Assembly: GCA_013365325.1 (NCBI GenBank)
Contig: JABVXV010000111.1
Coordinates: forward strand, 62,001 to 126,000
DNA length: 64,000 nt
DNA from: Dipetalonema caudispina
Taxonomy: Eukaryota > Nematoda > Chromadorea > Rhabditida > Onchocercidae
Reading direction: 5' to 3'
The notes under the pieces are model-generated. The model saw only the letters and a list, made by a program, of their open reading frames with translations, had not been told where the DNA came from and searched no databases. The position numbers and the translations under genes were made by a program. Of this stretch, positions 37,030-51,400 are shown piece by piece (position 1 is the first letter of the stretch; each line of letters opens with the position of its first letter).

Positions 37030-40000
37030 TAAGTAAGGGATGAGGATAGACGTTGACATTGAAAATGCCCGAATAGAAAGGAAGAAAGTTGGAAGACGAA
37101 GCGGTGATTGAATTGGCTTCATTTGTGACCCAGTAAATTGAAGTAGTAGGTGAAAGAGTGAAACCTCTTAACAGTGCTAGTTCTCCATAACGACATAGTC
37201 TCATTGTCTTATGACTGATGTACAATGTTTATCAACTGCGTGAAATCTGTTCACAAATTTCATTCAGTAACTATCAACATGTTGACATCATGACTACTAT
37301 TCTGTATTACTACTTTTTCTTTAAGGAAAATTACAACTCTGTGCATACCACAAATTCATTTGTTTTTAAATCGTTTCGAAAAAAAGATTTCAATTAAGGA
37401 AAAATATTACTTATCATTTGAAAAAAAAAAATGAAAAAGTGTTTTATTAAGTAAATAATTTGGCGAATTAATTGGGGAAGTGTTAACATGTGTGGTCGGC
37501 AAATGACACTTTCTTGGGATGCGATGCTAAGACAAGATAAAAGAGACAAATGCTGCACTTGAATCGTTCTTTGTTTAAGGCTAATCACCCAATACCAGGT
37601 ACGACAGATACATTTTGTTAATGTGATCATTCTTGGTATGTAAATGATAAGCAAAAGCAAAAAATGATAACAGAGTCATAGTTACACATTTTTATTTGGG
37701 TTCATGAATGGCACTAGTTTCGGACCTGAATTTTGCGGACTATGAAACCTGATAGGGATTAATGTTAAATTTCATATCACCTTCCGGAGTAGTTCAATTT
37801 ATATTCAATACAGAAATCTATGGAGCAAAAATCTAGTCTCAACCGATAAACATTTCCATATCCTAAATTAATGTGTTCTAATAAGGAAATCCTGTAGTTG
37901 CATCTGTTTCGTACTGCCGTATTTTTGCAGTCATTCATTTATTATCATCAGGGACATAGGTCATGTTTTCAGTTTTAGTTACTCGCTCTTTTGAATGAAA
38001 TCAGCCGCTCCTTTGCGTGCTGATCCCTTACTTGAAATTTTAAATAACCTTTAATTATTTAAATAAATAAATTAGAATTCAGAGATGATATGGAAGGTTT
38101 ACTGAATTGATTTGTTCCCAACTACTTTACCTGCGCTGAATTAAAAACACATATGCACGTCTGCGGTGGACTCCAAAAGTTCGTTTTGAAGTTTACGTTG
38201 ATTTTGAAATGTTTATTTCGTTTGTTTATGTTGCTTTCAATAAAACTCAGACTCAAAAACAATGGTTGTGATTATGAATTTCTTCATTCATCATTCTATC
38301 CTACTATAGATGAGAACGGTTGCTTATCAGTAAGTTAGTGTTCCTTAAATACTTTTTGAAAATATTGTTTCCAATCATTCGCACATTTTTCCTCAAAAAA
38401 GCTTTCAGCTCTTTATGCATTCCAAAACTTTCTCACAAAATTCAAGCATTAAATTTACATAATTGACTTTTACATTGTTGTTGTTTCCTGTCAGTTATTT
38501 GCAAAACATACTTTCGGTAATTCTCGAGCTGATCTAGCCCAATCCAATTAAAATTGAAGAATTTTTCATTTTAGATGAAAATATGGAGGATTTAAATTGA
38601 GGAAAGATTTATCGCAAAACTTTTAAGATAACCAGTTTGGAAGCAATGAGATATAAGAGCAAATGTAATAAAATGACTTGACATTTCGAAAGTTTTGAGA
38701 ATTTAGAAGCTGACTCTACATTCTGACAAATTTTTTGTCCCAGTCCTAAACATACCAGCAACTGCATGAACTTCTATACAGTTTTAAAAATAACAAAAAA
38801 AGAATGGAAAACTTGACTTCAGGCTTCACCGCACTATTCATTCAGATTTTCGCTTTTCTTCAGATCTTCAATAAGAATTTAGTTTGAAAAATCGTAATAG
38901 AATGAATATTACGCTGTAAACTTCAAGTAATTAGAAATTTATTGAACAGCTAAGATCCTAGTCCGAAATTCTATTCTTGATTAAGTACTATAAATCTCAT
39001 AGCACCATAACACTTCCATTATGATTGATGTCCACTCAATATTTTTCTTTTTAGTACCATAAGTATGAAATCTTCATCCCTTTACCACTAGACATTAACA
39101 TATAACAAGTTATATTTAGCATGCATTGTTTGAAATCGTCAAGAACAGCTAGACACAAACCAGGTGATTTATATATAGAACATACAGCCCCAAAAACTCC
39201 GAGGTATGTAAAATCGGAGCACACGGTACAATTATTTGTTACGAATCTTTATTCCTTTTCAAAGGGCAAAATTTCTGGATTTCTGGTTTTTGGCATTTGT
39301 GGAACCCACCATCCTCTACTGTTTCGCATGAACTTTGCGTTCTTGGATCACTGATGTATAAGTCATTGATCAATGAAGATAAATTACATGGCAATAAAGA
39401 CATTTATCAGGAGCTTTTATCGCCCAAAAATATGTACTGCAGGAAGTAAGATCAAAAAACAAATAGAAATTATAATTCTGCAACGGCATATACAACACTT
39501 TATGAATAAATTGGGACCCTTATGGGAAATTTGAAATGCGCAAATATTAAAAAACGAAATAGAAACAAACATAGGATCTAGCAGTGATACTTTAAAGGAT
39601 ACAAAGTTATCATTTCAAATGGATACTATATCCGTTTTAATACCTTTATCATCTCATACTTCTTGCACAGAATTGCACTGGTCAATGTGGATGTAAGCCA
39701 GATCCACCAGCGGTAACTGGAGATGCAAGAAAAAAATGATGGAAACAAATGAAAATCATTTCTCGAAGATATTAGTATTGCTAATACAACCATTACTGAT
39801 TCCAAAAAACTCTGAATAGCAAACATAGTTCAGTACCAGCGACATAAACACTCCAATAAATCCGACAAAACAGGATTAACTACAAATATAGTCTGGCATA
39901 CATCCAGGCACACGCAGATGCATATAAGCATAATACATTAACATACATATAAACATGATGATACAACACATATCCGAAAACCATTCCAGGAAGAATTTGT

Positions 40001-40843
40001 GGACGAAATGAATGATGATGGAAGTGTTAACGCATATTACCTTAAAGCTTACTGCGAATAATTTTCGATAAAAAAAAAGTGAAAAATAGACATAAGAAAG
40101 AAAACCCAACACTAAATCAGAAAACCCAATCAATCAAATAAAGAGAAAACTGGAGAGAAATGCGAATATACCAGGAGTATTGATCTGTGCTTTTAAATAA
40201 ACCTAAACAATTGCAAGTGGAAATGAAACAGTGTTTAAAGACAACAGGTAGCAATTTAATCATAGATGGACAAAAAAGAGCAAAATGAAGGGAAATAAAA
40301 GGATGGAGAAAAAATTTTATTTGTATTGAAAAAGGGAGACAAATTTATCAAGAAAATTAAATATTTCAAAAACCTGTGAAAGAAGAGAAATAGATGAGCT
40401 TGGCCGATTTGTTGGCTAAAACAAAACGAAACGAAGAACCGTGATGGGAACCATAAAATATGTAATAAAACTACACGACAAGTAACTATCAGCATTTCCA
40501 GTAACAATGAATTAGATGCTTTTCAATGAAAACACATATTTAACCTAGTCCAATGATAAAGAAGCTCAGGGAAATGCTACGAAAAGGCTAATGTAATGGA
40601 AGTATTGCCAACGAAGTTACAGACCCGTATGTTCTTGGACTTTACCCTTCCTAAGATCTTCTGGCCATGCATTACTATATAACGGCATCATCCGTACTCC
40701 TTATCTCCAAATTTAGGTGCATGATAGTTCATAGGCATCACTATGTCATTTTACAATGCTTAAAAGCTTTGGAGAAAGTACCACTAGTTTCGACAAATAT
40801 CGACTTCGCATTTCCATTTAAAATGTCTCAGGAAAGGAGAACA

Positions 40844-40849
40844 TTTATT
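40844..40849 (-). terminator. Possible poly(A) signal AATAAA for the acidic-protein gene
   Basis: TTTATT on the plus strand reads AATAAA on the minus strand, about 190 bases after the stop codon at 41037. Position fits a 3' end, but such hexamers are common in AT-rich DNA. Confidence 0.3.
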
Positions 40850-41036
40850 TCAGTGTTTTGGTAAAGATACGATTCCCAGTTTCTTCTCATAACTAAAGGG
40901 CAAAATGAATCAGTAAAATATAAAATAATTAAAGTTTTCTAGTAACTTTCAACACTTTGCAAATAATGTAACAGTCTAGTAACATTTAACATTTAACACA
41001 ATGAAAACAGAAAAATAAACTACAGAGGACCTTGAA

Positions 41037-43625
41037 TTAACACGACATTTGTTCTTCTCCGTCAGCAGCAACCGTAGCAGTAGCACCTTCTGAGTACGTC
41101 TGCAGCGGTGGAGTTACCTGAGATGTGACCCATCCCTGACCCGTTTGATAGCGACGTCGTGACGGACGTTCGCCAAATAAACGCTCCGGATCGTCAACCG
41201 CCTGAATTGAACGAGCCTGGGCACGCATCTCCCTATAGAGATCCTTTGGAGGGCGTTGAGGCAAAATCTAGAAAAATCGATCATAGTACACCAGTCCACA
41301 AAAAGTAATGAATATCTTCATCATCTATCGTGTGATCCTAATAATCGAGTGCTTTATCACAGAACAATTTTCCAAAGAAGTTTGTCCTAAAACCTGACTA
41401 TTTGATTAGAACGTGTTGCCATTAGGCAGTAAATACCAGGACTACATTTCAGATTCAACTAGCACCAGTTTGTGTAAACTTCCAAAATTTTTTAGTACAG
41501 AAATGCCTCAACATGAACAGAACCATTATGAATGATTTTTGATCAAATGCCTGTGAAAGAAAATCGTCTGGTGAATGTCAAAAACTTACAGTTTTGTCAA
41601 TCAGTTGACGGGTCTCACCGAAATCGAGAATCTCTTTATCTTCAACGCTGTCAACAGCATTGCGCGGTGGCCAAAAACGACCCGAAGGAATCGTTATTGG
41701 AAGCGAGCAGCCATATGCCAAAGAGCTCGTTTTTCTGATCGGTTCTGGTTCTCCATCTTCTTCCAACTCTATTGAAGTTACATGCAGATCTATAAATCAG
41801 AGAAGACCTGCGATTAAATTCTCATGAAATCTTTCAAAAATCAACTGAGCATAACAAAAATATTATTTCTTTAAACAGAAAGTTGAAACGTGAATATGCT
41901 TACGGATTCTAAATGACCCTAACCTAGAAGCTTATAGGAAAGGAGTATATAATAAATCAGCAGCCATGGGAACATAAGCAGAACTGAATGCTGGCAGTAA
42001 AATCTCGAGATTATTACGCTGGGGAAGACGATATTTTTGAATTGCTAATACTTTCAAAGAAAAAAGTATCAAGTCAGCAAGGTTGAAAAGTAGAAACAAC
42101 TTTTTATAAACAGATCATCATATGGACAATCCGTCTTGGTTCTAGAAACTGCTATACAGATTTTGTGAACCGTGTGACAATAATAACACTGAAACTACAA
42201 AAAATAGCAAAGGATGGATCAAAGGTACCTTTCTCCTCAACCCACGGATTTTCAGGATGTCTTGCTCTAGCAATCATATCCGCACCGCCTCCACTAAAAG
42301 TCAAATGCGCCTGAGACATATCAAAATTACCAGAATCTGTAAGTTAAAAATGCTCAGAAACAGCTGCCTCGTATCATTAAAACATTTTAACTTTAGAAGT
42401 TTGATTTTTATAGTGATTGCCCTCTTAGAGTATTCTCGTTATCGCTGATGATAAAAAATTTTGATTTATATTATAGTGAAACATGAAGTGAAGCTTGACA
42501 GTCAGTACAGCTAAAAGAAAGTTCACAAGCTAACTAAAGAATGCTTACTCTGAAGTCCAGCTAAGGTAAATCGAAACATGACAAGGTTATATTGAGTAAT
42601 ATTTAGATCATAGAACAAACATCGTTTGTCTTTTCAAAAACTTTTTCAAAATTTTAAATTAAAGTATGCTTAAATAAAGCACAGAATATTATAAAATGTA
42701 CAACAAACCAAAAATTGGAAATAAATGCTTGTACTAGATTAATTCTGACAACTTGAACTTCCACATTTTTGAATTTGAAAGAAAATAAAAACAAATGAAG
42801 AATAAACGAACCGTCGGAGTGAATATCGCAAAACAGATCTAACATTGCAGACCCCTCATTTAAATTACCCGTTTCTTTTTCTGGCACCATATCTTCATCG
42901 AAAGAGAACAAGCCTTCTCCAACCACTACAAATTAATGCCAATTTTACAGTTGATGTATCCACCAAACTAATAAATAAATAAAAACACTGTTACGGTTGT
43001 TCAGTTATATGCCAGTATTCTATCAGTTACAGGAAACTTTCTGGTGGCAAGTAACCCGAGAAACATAACTGTAAACTTATAACGGTAAAGAAAGAGAGAA
43101 AAAGAAAAACTAGAAAAATTAAGAATCATACTCTCTTCCTGTTCTTCATCATATCTGTCCGCATCCTGTCCATTAACCTTTATAACGAGATCTGATGAGC
43201 CAGGAGACCGTATGTTGCGCACAAATCCGCTGTCTGCTTCCATTACCTAAAGTTCAAGATAAATGCAAAGAACTAAATCTGCTTATAAAGAAAAGTATAA
43301 ATTATATTACTTTCTAGGGGTTCGAAAATTCGAAAAAAGGGACCGACAGAAAAAGGAGATAATAACAACCGAAAGAATGAACCACTGCCCGACACCAAGA
43401 GAATTGAAAAAATAAACTGCAAGTGTTTTTTAGACAACTCTTTGATAAGCAAAATTTGCATGAAGGTGTGAATTTTCCATTGATGTACCAGAAAAATCAA
43501 TAATGGGTATCAAGGATAACATTACTATTACCTTTCATTGCAGGTTTTTCTGCAAGTAGAAAATTGGAATGAATAGAAAAAAAAAAAAAAAAAGATGAAA
43601 TACAAACCACATCAGAAGTAGCCAT
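41037..43625 (-). CDS. Uncharacterised acidic protein, ~248 residues
   Basis: I do not recognise the family. Six exons join in phase: 43625-43608 (only MATSDV), 43246-43132, 42925-42812, about 42295-42230, 41789-41590 and 41267-41037 (stop TAA). The start is the ATG at 43625, whose 18-base exon ends at a GT donor. The N-terminal half is acidic (DADRYDEEQEE, LFSFDEDMVPEKE). The middle holds ARARHPENPWVEEK and TIPSGRFWPPRNAV, and the C-terminal part is basic (REMRAQARSI, ERPSRRRYQTG) before a Thr/Ala-rich tail. There is no signal peptide, membrane segment or zinc motif. Exon 42295 needs the acceptor 'gtggag' rather than the stronger 'ttttag' five bases earlier to keep the frame. The intron phases and the clean in-frame joins support a real gene, probably an intracellular protein. 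Confidence 0.7.
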
Positions 43626-45056
43626 TTCTGCGCAGTTCTTAGCAAACGGCTTCAACTTTACGGCCTCCTGGCAATGGAAATTTGATGATATTCCTATTAA
43701 CGTTGTGCCTGCGTTCAAAGTTCCCGTCTCCAGAAGATTTAAATTTTAATCTCTTTTTGATCTGATTCGATAAACGTATTTTATTGACGTATGAAAGTAC
43801 CGAATAACAGCAAAAAGATAATTTCTGCCCAGTACTGACCCATTAATCTTCACAAAACTCTTTTTGGTAAAACGCAAAATTTTCCGCATTTTAGAAAATA
43901 ATTCGATGATTGTTATTTACAGGGATTTTGTTCTCTTATTCACACTTATTTATCCCTAATCTCCTTTAAAGTTCTACTTTCCGAAATCTTTAACGAAAAG
44001 CAAGTCCAGTGAACCACAGCACAAGAGGGACGCTATGTTTCCTCGAGGCAAGTTAAAAATCACAACTTCTTTGTTCCAACAATTGAGGTCAATGGCGCAA
44101 ACTAATGGCAGTCAACCAGCGAGCAGATAAATAAAGTGGTTTGACGGTTGAAATTGTCAAAAGTGTGGTTCAGGTGTGGCTATGTCTAACAAGAAAGGAT
44201 GCACAGTATTAAATGAACAAACGAAGGTCTGATATATCACCAAAAGTAGAACTGATATATCGTGTTAATTCCATACGTGAAACAAAATCAAGATAAATAA
44301 TTCTAGCTGCAACTCATCCAATCATTCCTAATATTAGTGGAGAATTTCAAGACATTTTATAGTCTCTTTCCCATACAAAATGCTTAAGAGATCTGATTAA
44401 ATTGCTTGTATAACAAAACACAGTTTCTTCACAAGTGACCAATGGCAGTGCACTGTTTTTCTACATCTATCTACACTTATCTCTAATTTCTATTTCATTT
44501 CATTCTTAAAATTTAATTGGTAGAATCGTTAGTGTTTGCTAATGAAAAATATCGACTGAAAAATCTAAATTCAGATCCTTTGCTGTATCACACGGTAATC
44601 TATAGAAATGACTGAAAAACGAGAATTTTACTTTCAAAGCAATACCGACAAGCAAGATGCTTACTCGTTCATCTTGATAAAGTCATTCGCCCAAATAATT
44701 ATATCCGTGACCGAAATCCCTAACTAATTGCATTTTTAAATGTCATAAAAATAGATCCTGAAGGAGCAACATGTTATATCAGGAAACCAAGAACTAATTT
44801 TTTCTTTTCTCATGGATTATAAATACTCTGTCTGCTTTACTCCGTATAATGAAGATTTCCGATAAAGGAGCTTTGTTTTTAAATAAAATTAAAAGGATAT
44901 AGACAGAAGAAGCTTTCGTTTGTAGCAGTTTAATACTGATCATGAATGGTGATTAACACTTATCAACAGACTATGTCGATATACTTAACATTTTCTTAGT
45001 TACTCGAACGCTTGGTTCACATATGTTGGGGAAAAATCTTCAAGAAAAATAGATTT
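43626..45056. other. Region upstream of the acidic-protein gene; no gene seen
   Basis: AT-rich sequence, possible promoter of the minus-strand gene starting at 43625. I see no open frame with support. Confidence 0.5.
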
Positions 45057-45087
45057 TACTGATCCTAGGAGTATCCGGAAGATTAGT

Positions 45088-46024
45088 TTATTGAAATCGG
45101 TTTTCCAGAATAAACACTACTCGCCTTAGGGTTCCTTTGATCCTCTCACTCAAATAACATTTGCTATCTTCACTGAAGGAAGTTTTTAGTACCACGTAAT
45201 TCTTCTTTGTGTGATGAAAAAAAAGAAATTCCCAGTTGACCACTTCTTTCAAAATATTATATGCATTTTTTGGTTCCCTCATTCCTTTCATTATCAAATG
45301 CATGTCAGCTGTTGTTTTGTGATTGTTTAACATTTAGATACTGATTACTCGTTAAACGGAAAATTCGAAATACCACAAACACACAGAAGTTCTTAGACGC
45401 TCATTATCCGTTAAACGGAAAATTTGAAATACAGCAAACAGACAAGAGGAAAATTTCAGGCATGCCAGCAATCGGGAAGTGATGCATCTACGAGTCACCT
45501 TTTTTTGGGTGAAAAATGTGTCGGATTGTTTCAGTTCCTTCACTTCTAATTATTACAGATTCAAGCTGTTGTTGCTTAGCAAATTGTCATATCTTAGTTG
45601 AGTTAATTAAAATTCTGAAATTCAAAACGAAGTATCCCATTCTTCAGTTACTCCAAAAAATAATTGTTTTTTCAATCCATAAACTTTTCGAGGATTTGAT
45701 GACTTTTCAGCAGAGTCTCTTACAATTTCAAACAACATCTTTATCAAAATAGACTGGTAACCATAAATTTTGCGGTTAGACTCCTCTGTCATATAATACC
45801 TAGAAAAGAAACATTTATAAATCCGTTCCTAGAAATTTCGACGGATATCGCAAGCCTGCTTGCTTGCATCATTGTTCTGATAACGGTTGAGCAAATGTAG
45901 AAACTGAGATAGGGAATTACCTTTTACAGTTGTTGCATCTGAATTTAAAATGATTATAATGAAGGAGTCGAAAATGAGGACGGACACGAGAATGGAGAAG
46001 AGTTATGGTACTGCATGGTAGGCT
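45088..46024. repeat. 937-bp direct repeat, copy A
   Basis: Every base from 45088 to 46024 equals the base 13,020 positions downstream (58108-59044). Outside this block the match fails abruptly. On the left, 45057-45087 still aligns but with 7 differences in 30 bases. On the right, alignment continues for a few bases and then past a 36-bp length difference. Minus-strand open frames of 81 and 63 codons inside resemble nothing I know. Confidence 0.97.
45348..45440. repeat. 57-bp internal tandem duplication inside the 937-bp repeat
   Basis: CGTTAAACGGAAAATTCGAA at about 45352 recurs as CGTTAAACGGAAAATTTGAA 57 bases on, with ATACCACAAACA matched by ATACAGCAAACA. The same pair is present in copy B at 58368-58460, so it predates the larger duplication or its homogenisation. 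Confidence 0.85.
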
Positions 46025-48430
46025 TTACAAATATTTCAACTCATCCTAAATATCGAAGGTGCTAGCAAATTCTTTTACATATATACATAGATTCCATATG
46101 ATCCGAAGGAACCGTTTTTTTTAAATATTTAAATAGACAAACAGTGCGCCGGGGTTTGATGAAAGCTGCTTCAATCAACAAGTTTGGAATCAAAGCAACT
46201 CCCACCAAGCAGTTGGTGAATGTGTTCAAATGATTTTTTTTTTTTTTAATATTTTTTTCCTAGCTATAACTGGCCAGACTTTTTTCCGCTCAAGTTAAGA
46301 ATTAAGAAATAATTGGTCCAAACAACACCAGATCCAAAGATCGAAAAGGATTGAGGAAGCAAATGCAAAATTGTTGACATGAATAATGCAAGGAGTTCAT
46401 GACATTTTCAATGAGGGCATCAAGAAATATAGAAAAATATCTATTTAAACAATCTCTAAAAGCCAGTAAAGTTATGTAAGATAAATTAAAATGAAAGACA
46501 CAGAATATTGAGAAGTTTACTCATAGCATCTTATTTCGTTTAATGCTCAAAACTGTACTGCTTTCAGTGCACTGCTCACGATGTTACTGGAGTGCTTTCT
46601 CCAACTCTTTCGACAGTATTCGTTAACCACAACATGCTATCATCAATAAAATGTCGTGTTCGCCGCCATAACCGGAATTTATCATATTATGGAAGTACCA
46701 GTAGTGAAATCCGCCATGTTTCTGCACTACTCGGTAAATCGTAATGAGGTACAAATCGACTTTTTAGGGAAATATGTCGTGGCATGACTGGAAACTTTAG
46801 ATCAAAAGCAAACCACTAAAACATGCATGTTACCGAGATGACGCTGAACATTGGATACCCTTTATTTTGAATTAATCCTGGAGATGAAACATGCGGACAG
46901 ACGAAAAGTCTGCATCTTACCAACAACTGATAAAAAAGTGAAAGCTGATGTTATTATGATATATATATATATATAATTTTGAAGGTAACTGGTTTTTTCA
47001 GCCAAAAACTGGAGTCATTACTCTTCTTTCCTTACCTAGAAATGATCTCAACCATCATCAATATACGGACAGCCATAAACAAATTTAGCAAGATTATTCA
47101 AAGTTGAAGACGATAGAAAAATAGAATAAAAGAAGGTAGGAAAGGAAAGAACAAGTTTCGAAACATAATGCCATCAGAAATGAATTATTCCGTTGGTAAA
47201 ATTCAAATTAACAACAGTATTTCCGTGGTTCCAAATTAATTTTCGTAATAAAGTAGAAAATTTTTTCACCAAAAAGATGTGAAATTCTCCGAAAAAACAA
47301 TTTTCGTAATGAAAAAATTTTCCTTCCAAGCTAAACAAAATGATACTGTACTGCAGTAATGTCCGAAATGAATGCCATATATTTAGGATTCGATGAAGTT
47401 TGCCCTTTTCTACTTTGGCTGTAATTTATTAGAAGAATGACATTATGAGGAAATTTGAATTTCATTAGAAAATTATTCAAATCTTTGTTGAACTATTAGA
47501 AACAAATTATGATTTCAAAAAATTACAACTATTAACCTTCCAGCAAAAGAAGACATAAATGACATTTTGAGCAGATATAGTTTCTCACAACTATCTCTTT
47601 CAAATAACTACAAGTTCTTTTTCTTGACTGATTCGGTGATAATCATTTGTAAAATGCCCGCTGCTATTTGAGGAAGAAAGTCAGCTTGAAAAAACAAATG
47701 AAAAAGTGCATGAACAAGCAATCCGTAATGTTATTTAACTAAGATGTATGCTAAAATCAACAATGAGGAAAATAACACATCCAATAGACCCCAACAAAAG
47801 AGAATTTTCAGAGAAAAGACAAAAAAAAAAAAAAAAAAAAAAACAGAAAGCTAACTTATTATTACAACTAATCTTGACAAATGATCTAAAGCAGGATGTT
47901 GAAACATGAATCAGAACAGAATACAACGAGCTTGATCTAATTCTATCAGCATTTCAGGTTATTTAATTTAATGCCCATTCAATCCGCTTCGTTTAGTCCC
48001 CATAAAAGAGCTTATCATACATTCATCCATCTAATAATGAAGATTCAATTCAATATCAAAGTTCTAGCAACAAGAGGTATTTTCTAAACTGATTTGTTCA
48101 CAAGTTTTTAAATTTTTAATTTTTGCAGGAAAAAAGAAGCAAAAAAAAAAAAAAAAAACGGTTAAATATTAACAACGAAAAACATTCTTCTCTTGAAAAC
48201 GTCCTAGTTATCTCGGAATACTAGCCTCTGATAACAACCATTTATTCAATCAAATTTTAAATCTTTAACTATAACCTGTTTTTCATCAGATCAAAACTCT
48301 CCACCTCATAACCTTTGCAGATAGTTTGAAGCGAAATTAAAATGATAAACAACCAATCACACATACACGTGTGCAGTATGCCACACGACACGCAAACACA
48401 ACATGCAAACATGCACTCACATATATATAT

Positions 48431-48472
<42 letters not shown>

Positions 48473-51400
48473 TTCTGCTTGACAACATAGATAACGCAGG
48501 GAAACACGTATTTTACATGAAAATCAAAATTTTTTGGGAAAAACTGTGTAAATACAAAATTAAAATCTAATGTTAAGCATCAATTCATTGATCAATGGGA
48601 AAGATTGGAAGAAGATACCTAACTACCTAAATTCATCTAATTTTACATATGCCGTCGTTTTTCACGATCGAAGATCGAACATTCAATCTTCCTTTTCTTT
48701 TATCTATGAACTTAATTAATTCTATCCTGAAAATATCACCATTTGATCTTCCATTATCGTCCACTTCCTTAAACGTTTGTAAACAAACTATTAAAATTTG
48801 AGGAATAATTCTAAAATATTGCTATATATGAGTAAGATGATAATAATTCACCATTTTTCTCTCATTCTCAACATACTACTAATAATTATTACCCATTTCG
48901 TTCCTCTCTGCTCTCCACTTTATCTTCTCCTTTCCTTATTCCACCGATTATGCTAGAAATGCAACCCATCGATGTCATTACTTTCCAAGCAAATGTCAAT
49001 TTCTGCCCTTACCTTACCACCTGCTATGAATTAGACTACTTTTAATCTCTCGAAAAATCATAAAATACTTAAATGATTATTAAGTAATAACCAAATAAAC
49101 AGGCTAACAAAGCACCAACAGCTGTAAAAGCATAGATACTGTTAATTTTGAATGAGAAATGATATCAACAACATCAAGGGTATCCTTAGGAATCTGTCCA
49201 GTTAAAAGATTTGCTTATTTATAGTGAGAGACAACATGCACCAAACATCAACAATGATTTTTTGTTTTTGGACTGGAGAAGTGTTTTATAAAACAGCATC
49301 ATTTTTAATCAATGGCAGCGATAAAAAATGACGTTCCATTCAAAATAAAATCAAATAATAGACAGATAGACTTTATAAACTAATTAAAGGATAGAAACGA
49401 TCACTCACCAGAAAGATACCAAGGAAGAAGGAATACTAGCATTAATGATCATAACTGATGATATCCGATCATATCATGAAAAGACCGCTTCAATTTTATA
49501 AAAAATTCTGAAAAGCTGGAAAAAGAACCTTCAAAAGAGTCATTTTTAGACAATAGAAGTATAACAAATGTAGCAGATGAGGTGTAAGTTCGATCTATCT
49601 GTAATTGTTAGACAGAAAGTAATCAGCTGATTTCGTACCTTAAAAAAATCACAAACAACATCATTTAATTGAAGTTTTTTTCTTTTTTTTTTTACCAACT
49701 ATAGTTATTTGATGGAAAGCATGGCGCGATGGTTTGACAATATACTGAAAAAGGATCCATACCATGTGTCCACAGTATCGAACACTGCTATGACACAACA
49801 AATGATTTCTAACACTCGAAAGACGGTAGCTCGTTCTTATAGATATGATCTTTGCTTTTTCCGAAAACAAAATTTTAAATTGCATTCAGACAATACATGA
49901 CGTGAACATATTCTTTGGTGAAAAAAAAAAAATTCCCACAAATTTCTGAATTGCACTCTCCGTTAATAAATGATACACTAGTTAAAATTCAATAGGAAAA
50001 CATCGATTGTTTAAGTCAAATGCTGCCTGCCAATGTGAACATTAACAGAGACACCACACAACAATAGGTCTGTTGCTGTCAAGAGCAATCACTGTGTTAC
50101 ATCTGCATTTTTCGATGTGGCAACAGAGGAAGATACGCTGCGTTGCAACGATTCACCGATGCATCTCAATTGCATAAATATGACTTTTTTTTTTTTTTTT
50201 TTCTTCTACTTCATTCAATTGTTTCGTTTTTCAATGTAAAATCCATATCGCTCAGGCTAAATCTACTTCATATTATGGAAAATTGTATAGCAAACAAGAC
50301 AAAATGAAATGTTATCTCAGCTATCAAAAAGCCAAACTATTCAGTAGATTACATGGAACAATTTAACTATCAGCAAAATAAAACTTCCTGAAAGCCATTC
50401 TACAATTGGGTCTAACGGTACCATCATAATTGTATTATATGGATATATAAGATAAACAGCCTTGTTAATCAAAATGTTAGTCTTTTTTGTGGTAACATAA
50501 AAGGTAAGAATATTGATCAAAAAGGTTTAGAATGAATTACTGCTGTTTATGCAAAGATTACTCAATATCTAGTAAATACTCTTATATATTTGAAACGTTT
50601 AAACGTCAGACATTAGCTCTAACTAAAAGAATAGAATGTTTTGTGTAGGTTTAATTAGGCAAAGCTACATCCATCTCTTACTTCCAATTCAGGCTGATAA
50701 AACGTTTCAAATATATAAAAAGAATTTGTTGCACATAAGCATGATATTTACACAGAAATAATAATAATCGAAAATGCGCACATCGCCAACGACTTATCGT
50801 CCGAACCAATAGTAGTAAGTGGTATATTGACAATATCGAAGTCATTCCGATAATGTCCAACTGATCAGAGGTAACGAACACAGAAACATACAACAAATGC
50901 AGTTTTGGAGTTTACTAACTGTACTATAAGTAACTTCTATCATGCTTTAAAAATTTATTAGGTCCCATGGAAAAAGAAAAATGAAATGAATTGCAATTCT
51001 TGTCTGTAAAATCCAGGATTCCCGAGATTACCAGATTGTATAAAACAGAAACGTTTGCACAACAGCTTGAATGAAGGAAAAGATGGAAGAAAAGGAGTGG
51101 TGGATGAGACGAAAATTACGACGGCCTTTCTTTACTTCCCCGATTTCTTTGTTCAAACACATGTTTGGGAAGTTTTTTTTAAGTTCAACACATTTCAACA
51201 AGAAACATTTAAACATGTAACACTCAAACTACATCAATTTTAACATATTCCGTTATTCAGAATGATATGATAAACTGCCAACCCTCCTTCCAGATTCTGA
51301 CCACAATTTCATTGTATTTCAGAAACCCATCAGCAAATCTTTTGTAAGCTTCAAATAGTTCCAGCCGGAGCTTAACAGCTTTATTGTTTGGCCATGAATT

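Larger units (their letters stand above)
36059..41036. other. Spacer between the TIF1-like gene and the unknown acidic-protein gene
   Basis: The first kilobase upstream of the TIF1-like ATG (about 36350-36800) is visibly richer in G+C than the rest and could be its promoter region. It is followed by a minisatellite. From about 37200 to 40840 I see only AT-rich sequence without supported coding features; a 147-codon minus-strand frame at 36782-37225 overlaps the minisatellite and is not credible. Confidence 0.5.

Noticed and set aside
36782..37225. 147-codon minus-strand open frame with repeated segments
   Set aside because: It spans a 26-bp minisatellite whose unit is not a multiple of three, has no known motif and no splice-linked partner.
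45088..45543. Protein-coding gene inside the 937-bp repeat
   Set aside because: The two short minus-strand frames have no motifs, no plausible splice link and exist only as repeat content.
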